Made by a program: the position numbers and the translations under genes
Notes under the pieces: model-generated
Database searches by the model: none
What the model was told of the DNA's origin: nothing
Seen by the model: the letters and a program-made list of their open reading frames with translations, nothing else
DNA from: Mitsuaria chitosanitabida ATCC BAA-476 = NBRC 102408
GTDB taxonomy: Bacteria; Pseudomonadota; Gammaproteobacteria; Burkholderiales; Burkholderiaceae_C
Length of the DNA: 64,000 bases
Reading direction: 5' to 3'
Assembly: GCF_001598255.1 (NCBI RefSeq)
Contig: NZ_BCYP01000012.1
Coordinates: 1-64,000, forward strand
Part shown: piece by piece, positions 47,492 through 57,400 of the stretch
Position numbering within the stretch: the first letter of the stretch is position 1
Layout of the letters: each line of letters begins with the position of its first letter

Positions 47492-48151
47492 TCAGACCTC
47501 GATCAGCCGGCCGTTCTCGAGGCGCAGGCGGCGGTCCGCCATCTCGGCGGCGTGGGCGGAGTGGGTCACCAGCAGGCAGGCGGCCTGTTGCTCGCGCAAC
47601 TGCTCGCGCAGCAGGCGCATGACCTGATCGGCGTGGGCGGGATCGAGGTTGCCGGTGGGCTCGTCGGCCAGCACCAGCACCGGACGGTGCACCAGCGCGC
47701 GGGCGATCGCCACGCGCTGCAGCTGACCGCCGGAGAGCTGACGCGGCAGGTGACGCGCCTGCGCGCCCAGGCCGACGGCCTCCAGCATCTGCGCGACCCG
47801 CTTCGGATCGGGCCGTCCCTGCAGCAGCAGGGGCAGGGCGATGTTGTCCTGGACATTCAGGTGGGGCAGCACGTGGAACGCCTGGAACACGAAGCCCAGT
47901 TGCTCGCGTCGCAGCGCGGCCTGGCCGGCCTCGTCGAGCGCCAGGATGTCGCGCCCCTGCAGCACGACCTGACCCCGGTCCAGCGGCTCCAGCGCGGCCA
48001 GGCCGTTCAGCAGCGTGGACTTGCCGCTGCCCGACTCGCCCAGCAGGGCCAGCATCTCGCCCCGATGCAGGTTCAGCGAGAGCCGCTCGAACAGCGTGTG
48101 GGTGCCGTAGCGTTTGGTCAGGCCGGAAGCGGTGAGGAGCGGGACATCCAT
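47492..48151 (-). CDS. ABC transporter ATPase (AttE/LolD type)
   Basis: The 219-aa ATPase has Walker A GESGSGKSTLL, Q-loop FVFQAFHVLPHL, signature LSGGQLQRVAIARAL, Walker B VLVLADEPTGNLD and H-loop VTHS. It belongs to the MacB/LolD/FtsE group. It is the first gene of the operon ATPase-permease-AttH. I chose ATG 48151; an ATG at 48175 adds eight basic residues. Upstream is a 317-bp gap after miaA. Confidence 0.92.
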   Translation of the reverse strand: MDVPLLTASGLTKRYGTHTLFERLSLNLHRGEMLALLGESGSGKSTLLNGLAALEPLDRGQVVLQGRDILALDEAGQAALRREQLGFVFQAFHVLPHLNVQDNIALPLLLQGRPDPKRVAQMLEAVGLGAQARHLPRQLSGGQLQRVAIARALVHRPVLVLADEPTGNLDPAHADQVMRLLREQLREQQAACLLVTHSAHAAEMADRRLRLENGRLIEV

Positions 48152-48468
48152 CGGCGGGCGAGGGCGCTGGCGCAAGGGGCGGCGCGCGGGTGGCAGGCGA
48201 TCGGGCGATTGTGGGGCCGTCTCGGCGTGTCTTCGTCGAGGCCGTGCGGGGGATGCTCAACCAGCGCCCACTTGTAACGAAGTTTTACGGCGTCCGACAG
48301 CGGGCTGGCGATTCGAGCCGGATCCGCCGGCGCGGTCGGCGTGGCCGAGACCGCCGCAAGCGCCGCGAGGGCCGACAAGGCAGACAAGGCAGACAAGGCA
48401 GACAAGGCCGATCGGGCTGGATCGTTCGGAAAGGACGGCCTCGCCAGGGCCGAGCGGCCCCTGAGCGA
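48152..48468. other. Gap between miaA and the ABC operon
   Basis: No convincing gene is seen in these 317 bp. They contain a short dyad GTAA-N7-TTAC on the minus strand (about 48272-48287) in a local AT-richer patch, which may be part of the ABC operon promoter. A 9-bp tandem repeat lies at 48371-48406. Short frames reading SALSAL or LVCLVC arise from the repeat. Confidence 0.4.
48371..48406. repeat. 9-bp tandem repeat, four units
   Basis: GCCGACAAG is followed by three perfect GCAGACAAG units. The first unit differs at one base. It is 63 bp downstream of the miaA stop, in the gap before the ABC operon. Confidence 0.88.
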
Positions 48469-49539
48469 TCAAGCGGAAGGACCGACCCGGGCCATCACCT
48501 GAGCGAGCGCATCCGGCGCCTCGGCGGGCACGACATGTCGCGCGGGCATGCTGCGCAGCCAGGTGATCTGACGCTTGGCGAGCTGGCGCGTCGCGGCGGT
48601 GCCCAGTTCCTGCAGCGCGGCGAGGTCGGGCGCGGCCTCGTTCGCGTCGAGCAGCTCCCAGGCCTGGCGGTAGCCGACGCAGCGCATCGAAGGAAGGCCC
48701 AGGTGCAGATCGCCGCGGGCGCGCAGCCGGCGCACTTCGTCGACGAAGCCTTGCGCGAGCATTGCCGCGAAGCGCTGTGCCAGCCGCTGATGCAGCCAGG
48801 CGCGCGCCGCGTCCGAGGGCTCCAGCGAGATCAAGGGCCAGTCCACGCCCTGGCTGCGCTGCCGGCGGTAGAGCGCCGACATCGGCTCGCCGCTCAGCAG
48901 GCAGACCTCCAGCGCGCGCTGGATGCGTTGCGAATCGAGCGGGGCGAGCCGGGCCGCCGTCTCCGGATCGAGCTGCGCCAGGCGCGCATGCATCGCGGGC
49001 CAGCCCTCGCGGGCGGCGTCGGCATCGAGCTGCGCGCGCAGCGCCGGGTCGGCCTGCGGCAGCTCGGAGAGTCCGTCGAACAGCGCCTTGAAGTAGAGCA
49101 TCGTGCCGCCGACGAGCAGCGGCCGCGCGCCGCGCGCCTGGATCTCGGGCACGAGCTTCAGCGTGTCGCGGACGAACTGCGCGGCCGAGTAGCTGTCGGT
49201 CGGCTCGAGGAGGTCGATCAGGTGATGCGGGACCTCGGCGAGCTCCTCGCGCGTGGGCTTGGCCGTGCCGATGTCCATGCCCCGATACACCAGCGCGGAG
49301 TCGACGCTGATGATCTCCACCCGCTGCGCGCGCGCGATCGCCAGCGCGGCCGCGGTCTTGCCGCAGCCGGTCGGGCCGGCGATGCACAGCGGCGCGAGCG
49401 GGCCGGTCAGGACCCGCGGGGGCGCATCGGCCGCGTGGACCGCGGCCGCGTCAGGCCGGGTGGCCGTCGTGTCGTCCCGCGACGGGGCGCCGTCCGGCGC
49501 GCCGATCAGAAGCGCTCCCAGGGCGCCAGATAGCGCCAC
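48469..49539 (-). CDS. miaA: tRNA dimethylallyltransferase MiaA
   Basis: The enzyme adds dimethylallyl to A37 of tRNAs reading UNN codons. Visible are P-loop [58 protein letters not shown] and CVGYRQAW with the C-terminal [13 protein letters not shown]. The start is a problem: from the rluF-like stop to the P-loop there is no ATG, GTG or TTG in frame, only CTG. The nearest usable start is GTG at 49539, inside the upstream gene, giving 356 aa against about 315 for the family. CTG at 49509 is the alternative. Confidence 0.85.
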   Translation of the reverse strand: MALSGALGALLIGAPDGAPSRDDTTATRPDAAAVHAADAPPRVLTGPLAPLCIAGPTGCGKTAAALAIARAQRVEIISVDSALVYRGMDIGTAKPTREELAEVPHHLIDLLEPTDSYSAAQFVRDTLKLVPEIQARGARPLLVGGTMLYFKALFDGLSELPQADPALRAQLDADAAREGWPAMHARLAQLDPETAARLAPLDSQRIQRALEVCLLSGEPMSALYRRQRSQGVDWPLISLEPSDAARAWLHQRLAQRFAAMLAQGFVDEVRRLRARGDLHLGLPSMRCVGYRQAWELLDANEAAPDLAALQELGTAATRQLAKRQITWLRSMPARHVVPAEAPDALAQVMARVGPSA

Positions 49540-51236
49540 TGGCCCTGCGGCAGCTGGCCCAGCGGGATGCGGCCGATGCGCACGCGCTTGAGCGCCAGCA
49601 CCTTCAGGCCGACCAGCTCGCACATGCGGCGGATCTGGCGCTTGCGGCCCTCGCGCAGGACGAAGCGCAGCTGGTCCTCGTTGGCCCAGCTCACCTTGGC
49701 GGGCTTGAGCTCGACGCCGTCCAGCGCCAGGCCGTGGTTCAGCAGCGCGATCGCGCGGGGATCGAGTTGATGCTGCGGATGCCGTTCCGGATCGCCGTTC
49801 TCGACGGCGACGCGGACCAGGTACTCCTTCTCGACGTCGGAGTCCTCGCCGATCAGGTGGCGCGCGATGCGGCCGTCCTGCGTCAGGACCAGCAGGCCGG
49901 TGGAGTCGATGTCCAGGCGGCCGGCCGGGGCCAGGCTGCGGCCGTGGCCGGGCGCCCACTGGATCTTGGACGGATCCTCGCCCCAGTGCGTGTCGGCCTT
50001 GATCAGCACCGACGCCGGCTCGTAGCCGTCCTCGGCCTGGCCGGAGACGTAGCCGATCGGCTTGTGCAGCAGGATGGTGACGCGCTGCGCCTGCTGTTCA
50101 CGGGCGGCGGGATCGACCTCGATCCTGGCGTCGGGACCGACGCGCTGACCCAGCGTCGCGGGCTCGCCGTCGACGGTGACCCAGCCGGCCTCGATCCACT
50201 CGTCGGCTTCGCGACGCGAGGCCAGGCCCAGCTCGCTCATGCGCTTGGACAGGCGCTCGCCGGCATCGGCATCGGCCTGGCGCTCGGGCGCGCGTTGCGG
50301 CGGGCCCTCGGGGCGACGCGGCCGGTCGGTGCGTTCGGCGTATTCCTGGCGTTCGGCGCGGGCATGGACCTCGTCCGGGCCGCGGCGCGGGCGGTCCTCG
50401 CCGTAGCGCGAGCCGCCGGTCGGGCCGCCATGACGGGAGCCCTCGTCGCGACGCGGGCCCTCGTTGCCGTAGCGGCCGCCTTCGTGCCGCGGGCGATCGC
50501 CTTGCGGGCGGTCGCCACGAGGACGCTCGTCACGTTGGCCCTGGGGACCGCTGCCGTAGCGGTCGTCGCGGCGCGGACGGTCGCCCTCGAAGCGAGGACG
50601 GTCCTCGAAGCGCGGTCGGTCGCCGAAGGGGCGACGCTCGCCACCTTCGCGATCGGGGCGGCCGTAGCCGCCGCGCTGGGGATCGCGCGGACCGCGGTCC
50701 GGCCGATCGCCGAAGCCACCGCCTTCGCGACGCGGGCCGTGGCCTTCGCGGCGTTCACCGAAGCCGCCTTCACGACGTTCGCCGAAGCTGCCTTCGCGAC
50801 GCTGGTCACCGTAGCGCCCTTCGCGGCGCTCGCCGCCAAAGCCACCCTCGCGGCGCTCGCCGCCGAAACCCCCTTCGCGGCGTTCGCCACCGAAGCCGCC
50901 TTCGCGTCGACCCTGGAAGCCGCCCTCACGGCGCTCGCCGAAGCCGCCGCCTTCGCGGCGCGGGCCGCGGTCATCGCCCCGCGGCGGACCGCTGCGGCGG
51001 TCGTCGCGACCCTGCGGGCCGCGCGCGTCGCGCTGGCCGTAAGGGCGGTCGCGGCCTTCCTCGGCGCGGCGCTGCTGGAACGCGGCCTCGCGCTCGGCGC
51101 GCTCGGCTTGCGCCTTGGCCAAGGTCGGACGCGGCTTGTTCACGCCCTGGCCGCGCAGCGGCGGGCGGCGGGACTTCTCCGCGGGCTTGCCGTCCGGGCC
51201 GGCTGATTTGTTCTTGTTGAGTTTGAGCGTGGCCAT
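49506..51236 (-). CDS. RluB/RluF-type pseudouridine synthase with long Arg/Gly-rich N tail
   Basis: The 576-aa protein has a disordered, Arg/Gly/Glu/Asp-rich N region of about 325 residues with RREGGFG repeats. An S4 domain ([30 protein letters not shown]) and an RsuA-family catalytic domain follow. The catalytic Asp lies in [17 protein letters not shown], and EKEYLVRV and [26 protein letters not shown] follow. It isomerises uridine in 23S rRNA; RluF (U2604) looks closest, RluB possible. The tail may bind RNA, as RGG regions do. It lies between mutL and miaA, an insertion into the usual order. Confidence 0.88.
   Translation of the reverse strand: MATLKLNKNKSAGPDGKPAEKSRRPPLRGQGVNKPRPTLAKAQAERAEREAAFQQRRAEEGRDRPYGQRDARGPQGRDDRRSGPPRGDDRGPRREGGGFGERREGGFQGRREGGFGGERREGGFGGERREGGFGGERREGRYGDQRREGSFGERREGGFGERREGHGPRREGGGFGDRPDRGPRDPQRGGYGRPDREGGERRPFGDRPRFEDRPRFEGDRPRRDDRYGSGPQGQRDERPRGDRPQGDRPRHEGGRYGNEGPRRDEGSRHGGPTGGSRYGEDRPRRGPDEVHARAERQEYAERTDRPRRPEGPPQRAPERQADADAGERLSKRMSELGLASRREADEWIEAGWVTVDGEPATLGQRVGPDARIEVDPAAREQQAQRVTILLHKPIGYVSGQAEDGYEPASVLIKADTHWGEDPSKIQWAPGHGRSLAPAGRLDIDSTGLLVLTQDGRIARHLIGEDSDVEKEYLVRVAVENGDPERHPQHQLDPRAIALLNHGLALDGVELKPAKVSWANEDQLRFVLREGRKRQIRRMCELVGLKVLALKRVRIGRIPLGQLPQGQWRYLAPWERF
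50706..50966 (-). repeat. 27-bp coding repeats in the pseudouridine synthase tail
   Basis: Residues 91-177 hold about ten RREGG-type units, with GGERREGGF (9 aa, 27 bp) repeated three times in a row around residues 113-139. DNA units are similar but not identical. Length variation by slippage is likely. Confidence 0.8.
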
Positions 51237-51340
51237 GTCGGTACTGCTTCAGGTGAAAGTGGGGGAGCGCGTGACGTTCGGGTGCGGCGGTCGAGGCGGA
51301 CGGTGGTTCGGGGACGGGAAAGCGCGAGGAGTCCCCGGAC

Positions 51341-53380
51341 TCAGCGCCCGCGCAGGAACAGCGCGTCCAGGTCGCGCAGCGTGAGCTGGCGCCAGGTCGG
51401 ACGGCCGTGGTTGCATTGGTCGGCGCGCTCGGTGCGTTCCATGTCGCGCAGCAGCGCGTTCATCTCGTCGAGCGTCAGTTGACGGTTGGCCCGCACCGCG
51501 CCGTGGCAGGCCATCGTCGCCAGGATCTCGTGCTGGGCGCGCTCGATCGCGTGACTGGCGTCGAACTGCGCCAGCTCCGCCAGCACGCCGCGCGCCAGGT
51601 CGACGACGTCGCCGCCGGCCAGCAGGGCGGGGCGCTCGCGCACGGCCAGCACCTTGGCCGACAGCGGGGCGATGTCCAGACCCAGGCGCTGCAGGGTCTC
51701 GGCCTGCGCCTCGGCGGTGGCGATCTCGGCCGGCGTGGCGGCGAAGGTCACCGGGATCAGCAGCGGCTGCGATTCGATGCGGGTCTCGCCCAGCGCGGTC
51801 TTCAGGCGTTCGTAGACGACGCGCTCGTGCGCGGCATGCATGTCGACGATGACCAGGCCCTGGGCGTTCTCGGCCAGCACGTAGACCCCCTGGATCTGCG
51901 CGATCGCGCGGCCCAGCGGCCATTCGCCCGCCTGGCTCGCGGGAAGCGGGCCGGCGGGCGCGGTGCCGAAGGCGGCCAGCGCGGAGGGCGATGCGGTGCC
52001 AGGACCGTAGGCCGATCGGGCGCCCGCGTCCATGCCGGATTCGGCGCCGGTCGCGGTCGGCAGGCCGCCCTGGGGCGCGCTGGCGTAGAGCGCCTCGGCC
52101 TGCTCCAGTGCCAGCGCCGTCTGTGCGCGGGTCGGAATCGGCGCGCGCCAGCCCTCGGGCCCGGCGAATCGCGCCGAGGGGGCGTCGTAGGGCGCGGGCG
52201 GCTGGTACGGGGCGGCGGGCTCGCCGGCCACGGCCATCGGGCGTTCCCAGGCCGGGGTGCCGGTCCAGCGCTCGCGACCGTTGCCGGTGGGCGCGGCGGT
52301 CGGCGCGTCCGGCGCGGCGGCCTGCGACGACTCGTCGCTGCGCGACAGCGCCAGCGCGGCCACCACGGCGCGGCGCACCTGCTGGTGGATCTCGCGGCCG
52401 TCGCGGAAGCGGACCTCGATCTTGGTCGGATGGACGTTCACGTCGACCAGCTCCGGCTGGACGTCGATGAACAGCACGTAGGTGGGCTGGCGATGCCCGT
52501 GCAGCACGTCGTCGAAGGCCGAGCGGATCGCGTGGGCGATCAGCTTGTCGCGGACATAGCGGCCGTTGACGTAGACGTACTGCATGTCCGCGCGGCTGCG
52601 CGCGGCCTCGGGCAGGCCGACGCGGCCGTGCACGCGCAGCGGGCCGACCTCGTGGAAGACCTCGCGGCTCTGGGCGATGAAGTCCTCGTTCAGGACCTCC
52701 GAGATGCGCTGGGGCAGCGGGGCGGCGCGCCACTGGTCGACCAGCTTGCCCTCGTGCCAGACGGCGAAGCCGACATCGGGCCGGGCCAGCGCGTGGCGGC
52801 GCAGGGCCTCCAGGCAGTGGGCCAGCTCGGTGCCTTCGCTCTTGAGGAACTTGCGCCGGGCGGGGGTGTTGAAGAAGAGCTCGCGCACCTCGACGCTGGT
52901 GCCGCGGGCGCGGGCGGCGGGGCTGAGCTCGCCGCTGCGGGCGTCCAGGCGCCAGGCGTGGCTGGCGCCGGTGTGGCGGGAGACGATGGCCAGTTCGGCG
53001 ACCGAGGACACGGCGGCCAGGGCCTCGCCGCGGAAGCCCATGGTGGCGACGGCCTCCAGGTCGTCCAGCGAGCCGATCTTGCTGGTGGCGTGGCGCTTGA
53101 TGGCCAGCGGGAGCTCGCCGTCGGGGATGCCGTGGCCGTCGTCCTCGACGATCAGGCTGCGGATGCCGCCGGCGATCAGCTTGAGCTGGATCTGCGTCCC
53201 GCCGGCGTCCAGCGCGTTGTCGACCAGTTCGCGGACGACGGAGGACGGGCGTTCGACGACCTCGCCGGCGGCGATCTGGGAAATCAGTTCATCGGGAAGC
53301 TCGCGGATCGCGCGACGGTCGGAGAGCGAGCCGGGCGCTGAAGGTGCGAGCGGCGCCGCGGGGGCGAGGGTGTCGTCCAT
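51341..53380 (-). CDS. mutL: DNA mismatch repair protein MutL
   Basis: The 679-aa protein has an N-terminal GHKL ATPase (IAAGEVVERPSSVVRELVDNALDAG, EDDGHGIPDGEL, KRHATSKI, GFRGEALAAVSSVAEL). A Pro/Ala-rich linker (about 345-470) leads to the C-terminal dimerisation domain (QAQGLVIVDMHAAHERVVYERLK). The endonuclease motif DQHAxxExxxxE is replaced by DMHAAHERVVYE, as in MutH-type bacteria or as a near-intact form; the Glu is His here, so nuclease activity is doubtful. It is followed by the rluF-like gene and miaA. TACAAT lies exactly 8 nt before the ATG with no ribosome site. Confidence 0.95.
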   Translation of the reverse strand: MDDTLAPAAPLAPSAPGSLSDRRAIRELPDELISQIAAGEVVERPSSVVRELVDNALDAGGTQIQLKLIAGGIRSLIVEDDGHGIPDGELPLAIKRHATSKIGSLDDLEAVATMGFRGEALAAVSSVAELAIVSRHTGASHAWRLDARSGELSPAARARGTSVEVRELFFNTPARRKFLKSEGTELAHCLEALRRHALARPDVGFAVWHEGKLVDQWRAAPLPQRISEVLNEDFIAQSREVFHEVGPLRVHGRVGLPEAARSRADMQYVYVNGRYVRDKLIAHAIRSAFDDVLHGHRQPTYVLFIDVQPELVDVNVHPTKIEVRFRDGREIHQQVRRAVVAALALSRSDESSQAAAPDAPTAAPTGNGRERWTGTPAWERPMAVAGEPAAPYQPPAPYDAPSARFAGPEGWRAPIPTRAQTALALEQAEALYASAPQGGLPTATGAESGMDAGARSAYGPGTASPSALAAFGTAPAGPLPASQAGEWPLGRAIAQIQGVYVLAENAQGLVIVDMHAAHERVVYERLKTALGETRIESQPLLIPVTFAATPAEIATAEAQAETLQRLGLDIAPLSAKVLAVRERPALLAGGDVVDLARGVLAELAQFDASHAIERAQHEILATMACHGAVRANRQLTLDEMNALLRDMERTERADQCNHGRPTWRQLTLRDLDALFLRGR

Positions 53381-53388
53381 GGGGCGCG

Positions 53389-53394
53389 ATTGTA
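53389..53394 (-). promoter_or_regulatory. -10 hexamer TACAAT, leaderless start of mutL
   Basis: TACAAT ends 8 nt before the mutL ATG at 53380 on the minus strand, with CGCGCCCC between. No Shine-Dalgarno is present. Confidence 0.55.
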
Positions 53395-53566
53395 GAAGCT
53401 GTGGCCCGCGACCCTCCCACCGTCCCCGCTACTTCGGGGGATCGGTCCCCCATCCGGCATCCCGCTACGGGCTGAAACGTCCTGCTTCAGTTTCCTTTCA
53501 GATGGATCCACAAAATCCCGGCATCCGCGGTCGCGCGCCGGTCATCTGCCGGTGAACACCGCCCCC

Positions 53567-53572
53567 CATAAT
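53567..53572 (+). promoter_or_regulatory. -10 hexamer CATAAT, leaderless start of the DedA gene
   Basis: CATAAT ends 8 nt before the ATG at 53581 with a C-rich spacer. The rest of the 200-bp divergent gap to mutL holds a 6-bp hairpin GGGGGA-TCGG-TCCCCC at 53436-53451 and nothing else clear. Confidence 0.55.
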
Positions 53573-53580
53573 CCGCCCCC

Positions 53581-54231
53581 ATGGATTTCATGCACTTCCT
53601 GATCGATTTCATCCTCCACGTCGACGCCCATCTGGCCGAGTTCGTGACCGCCTACGGCATGTGGGTCTACGGACTGCTCTTCCTGATCGTCTTCGTCGAG
53701 ACCGGTCTGGTGGTGATGCCCTTCTTGCCGGGCGATTCGCTGCTCTTCGTGGTGGGCGCCCTGTGCGGCGCCGGCGTCATGAACCTGCCGCTGGCCATCA
53801 CGGTGCTGCTGGTGGCCGCCATCCTCGGCGACCAGTGCAACTACACCATCGGCCGCTACTTCGGTCCGAAGGTCTTCCAGTGGGAGCAGTCGCGCTTCTT
53901 CAACAAGCGCGCCTTCGACGCCGCCCACCAGTTCTACGAGAAGCATGGCGGCATCACCATCGTGCTGGCGCGCTTCATGCCCTTCATCCGGACCTTCGCC
54001 CCCTTCGTGGCCGGCGTCGCCGAGATGACCCGCAGCCGCTTCACCGCCTACAACGTCGGCGGCGCCATCCTCTGGGTCGTGGGCCTGACGGTGGCGGGCT
54101 ATCTGTTCGGCAACATCCCCTTCGTGCAGACCCATCTGAGCAAGATCATCTGGGCCATGATCCTGATCCCTGGCCTGATCGCGCTGTACGGCGGCTGGCG
54201 CGCCGCGCGCAAGCCCGCGGTCCCGACCTGA
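53581..54231 (+). CDS. DedA family membrane protein
   Basis: The 216-aa protein has four to five membrane helices and DedA motifs: VFVETGLVVMPFLPGDSLLFVVGAL, GDQCNYTIGRYFG, and FYEKHGGITIVLARFMPFIRTFAPFVAGVAEM with the conserved Arg residues. DedA proteins act as undecaprenyl-phosphate or phospholipid flippases and support membrane homeostasis and resistance to cationic peptides. It resembles YqjA/DedA of E. coli. It is inserted into the queG-miaA neighbourhood. Confidence 0.92.
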   Translation: MDFMHFLIDFILHVDAHLAEFVTAYGMWVYGLLFLIVFVETGLVVMPFLPGDSLLFVVGALCGAGVMNLPLAITVLLVAAILGDQCNYTIGRYFGPKVFQWEQSRFFNKRAFDAAHQFYEKHGGITIVLARFMPFIRTFAPFVAGVAEMTRSRFTAYNVGGAILWVVGLTVAGYLFGNIPFVQTHLSKIIWAMILIPGLIALYGGWRAARKPAVPT

Positions 54232-54411
54232 GCCCGTCCGCGAAGCCGGCTCCGAGCCGGCCCCGGCCCGGCGCTCGGGCCCGGTCTCATCCGCCGGTAT
54301 GACAGGGAAAGTACCGACGCGCGACGCGCGCAATCGAGCGGGGTGAGCTTCGTCATGGGGAAGGGGCGCCGCTATGCTGGCCCGCTTGCTTCCACCCGGA
54401 CACAAGCACCT

Positions 54412-57400
54412 ATGCCACTCCGTCCCCTGCGCAAGGCCGTCCCCCTGGCCCTGAGCCTGACCGCCGCCGTCGTCACCACGATGGCCGCCGGTCCCACGCT
54501 GGCCCAACAGGCCGCGACCACCCCCACCGCCGCGCTCTCGCGCGCCGTGACCCTGCTGCTGCGCGAGCCGGCGGTGTCCGCCGACCGCCTGGCCTTCGTC
54601 TACGGCGGCGACCTGTGGGTCGCCAACCGCGACGGCAGCCAGCCGCGCCGCCTGACCGGCCACGCGGCGTCCGAGTTCGCGCCTCGCTTCTCGCCGGACG
54701 GCCGCTGGATCGCCTTCTCGGCCAGCTACGACGGCAACACCGACGTCTACGTCATCCCGACCGTCGGCGGTCAACCCCGGCGCCTGACCTGGCACCCGAT
54801 GGCCGACCAGGTCACCGGCTGGAGCCCCGACGGCAAGCGCGTGCTGTTCGCCTCCGCGCGCGAGGTGCTGAACGCGCGCAGCAACCAGCTTTATGAAGTG
54901 CCGGTCGACGGCGGCGTCGAGCAGAAGGTCATGGAGGCCGTGGCCTACGAAGGCGTCTGGTCGCCCGACGGCTCGCGCCTGGCCTACCGTCCCTACGGCC
55001 AGGCCTACAGCGGCAGCAGCGGCTGGCGCCAGAGCCGCGGCGGCACGACGCCGCCGATCTGGATCCTCGATCCCAAGGGCAAGAGCTGGGAGCAGATCCC
55101 GCACGTCAACGCCACCGACAAGAACCCGATCTGGATGGGCGACGAGGTGGTCTTCATCTCCGATCGCAACGACGGCGCGGCCAATCTCTTCGCGTTCAAC
55201 ACCAAGACCAAGGCCCTGCGTCAGCTGACGAAGGAAACCGTCTGGGACGTGCGCAGCGCCGACGGCCGCGACGGTCGCATCGTCTACGAGGCCGGCGGTC
55301 AGCTGAAGGAAGTCGGCCTGGACGGGGCCGCCCCGCGCGTGCTGAACATCGCGCTGAACGAGCCCAGCAACCAGGCCCGCGAGCAGTGGAAGGACGCGGC
55401 CAAGACCATCGAGAACGCCGCGCTGTCCGCCACCGGCAAGCGCGTGGTGATCAGCGCCCGTGGCGAGATCTTCACCGTGCCGGTCAAGGACGGCGTGGTG
55501 CGCAACCTGACCAACACCTCGGGCATCCGCGAGAAGGACGGTGTCTGGAGTCCCGACGGCCAGCAGGTCGCCTTCCTCTCCGACGAGCCCGGCATGCGCC
55601 ACCAGGTCGTGATCCGCGACCAGCTCGGCGACCAGGCGGCCGGCAAGGCCACCCGCAAGATCCTGCTGCCGGAGACCGGCTACTACACGCTGATGGACTG
55701 GTCGCCCGACGGCGCCCGCCTGGTCCTGCAGGACAACCACCTGAACCTGTTCCAGCTGGCGCTGGGCGGCGCGCAATCGGGCAAGCTGGTCAAGATCGAC
55801 ACCAGCGAACGCCGCGGCAGCGTGGACATCGGCTTCTCGCCGGACGGCCGCTACCTGGCCTACAACGTCTACGGCAAGAACTTCTTCAGCCAGATCCGGG
55901 TCATCGACTTCCAGACCGGCGAGCGCCACACCATCACCGACGGCCTGAGCCACGCCAACGCGCCGGCCTTCTCGCCCAAGGGCGACCTGCTGTTCTTCGC
56001 GGCGTCGATCAACACCGGTCCGGCGCAGGTCGGCCTGGACATGTCGACGCAGGAGCGCTCGGTGCGCGCGGGGCTCTACGCCGCGGTGCTGCGCGCGGAC
56101 GGCAAGTCGCCGCTCGCGCCCAAGGCCGGGGACGAGGAGTCCAAGGACAGGAAGGACGACAAGGACGAGGACAAGGCCGACAAGGCCAAGGACGCGGACA
56201 AGTCCAAGGACGGCAAGGACGGTGACAAGGACGTCAAGGCCGGCAAGAAGGACGAGGGCAAGGACGCCAAGCCCAAGGTCAAGCCGGTGCGCATCGACTT
56301 CGCCGGGCTGCAGGACCGCATCGTCGGTCTGCCGGTGGCGCAGGCGCGCTACGACTCGCTGGGCGTGGCCGACGACGGCGCGCTGTTCTACCTGGAGCGC
56401 CGCCAGCCGGGTGTCTCCATCGAGGCCAACGGCAGCGACGCCGACAAGGGCGAGCTGTACCGCTTCGACTTCGAGGAGAAGAAGGCCAAGATGGTCAAGC
56501 CGCAGGTGCAGGGCTACAGCCTGAGCGCCGACGGCAAGAAGATCCTGCTGAACCTGGGCACGGGCCGTCTGGAGATCTCCGACGCCCGCGAGAAGATCGA
56601 CACCAAGAGCATCGACCTGGCCGGGCTGCGCGTGCGCATCGACCCGCGCGCCGAGTGGAAGCAGATCTTCGACGAGACCTGGTGGATGGAGAAGGAGTAC
56701 TTCTACGATCCCAAGCTCCACGGCCTGGACTGGAGCGGCGTCTATCAGCGCTACCTGCCGCTGGTGGCGGGCGTGCAGCGCCGCGAGGACCTGAACGAGC
56801 TGATGGTCGAGATGATCGGCGAGCTGCAGGTCGGTCACAACCGGCTGGGCGGCGGCGACGTGCATCAGGAGCCGCGCGTCCCGGTGGGCCTGCTGGGCGC
56901 CAGCTTCGCGATCGAGAACGGGCATTACCGCATCAAGCAGATCTTCAAGGGGGACCGCTGGGATCCCAACCTGAAGGCGCCGCTGAACGCGCCGGGCCTG
57001 GGCGTGAAGGAGGGGGACTACCTGCTGGCGGTGAACGGTCAGCCGGTGGGCGGCACGCGCAACCTGTACCAGCTGCTGGAGAACACCGTCGGCAAGCAGG
57101 TGCAGCTGACGGTGTCGGCCAACGCGAACGGGCAGGGCGCGCGCCAGGTGACGGTCGAGCCGACCGGCACCGAGGGCCGTCTGCGCCAGTGGTGGTGGAT
57201 CGATCACAACCGGCAGGAAGTGGACCGCCTGAGCGGCGGCAAGATCGCCTACGTCTACATGCCGGACACGGCGGGACCGGGCTTCCAGCACTTCAACCGG
57301 ATGTTCTTCGCCCAGGTCGACAAGCCGGGCCTGATCGTCGACGACCGCCGCAACGGCGGCGGCCAGGCGGCGAACTACGTGATCGAGCTGCTGAACCGGG

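Noticed and set aside
44185-47622. Plus-strand open frame of 1145 codons over the ABC permease
   Set aside because: Composition is Gln/Arg/Ala/His-rich with no motifs. The minus-strand permease has membrane helices and FtsX features.
48371-48406. CRISPR array
   Set aside because: Units are 9 bp and directly adjacent, with no spacers and no cas genes.
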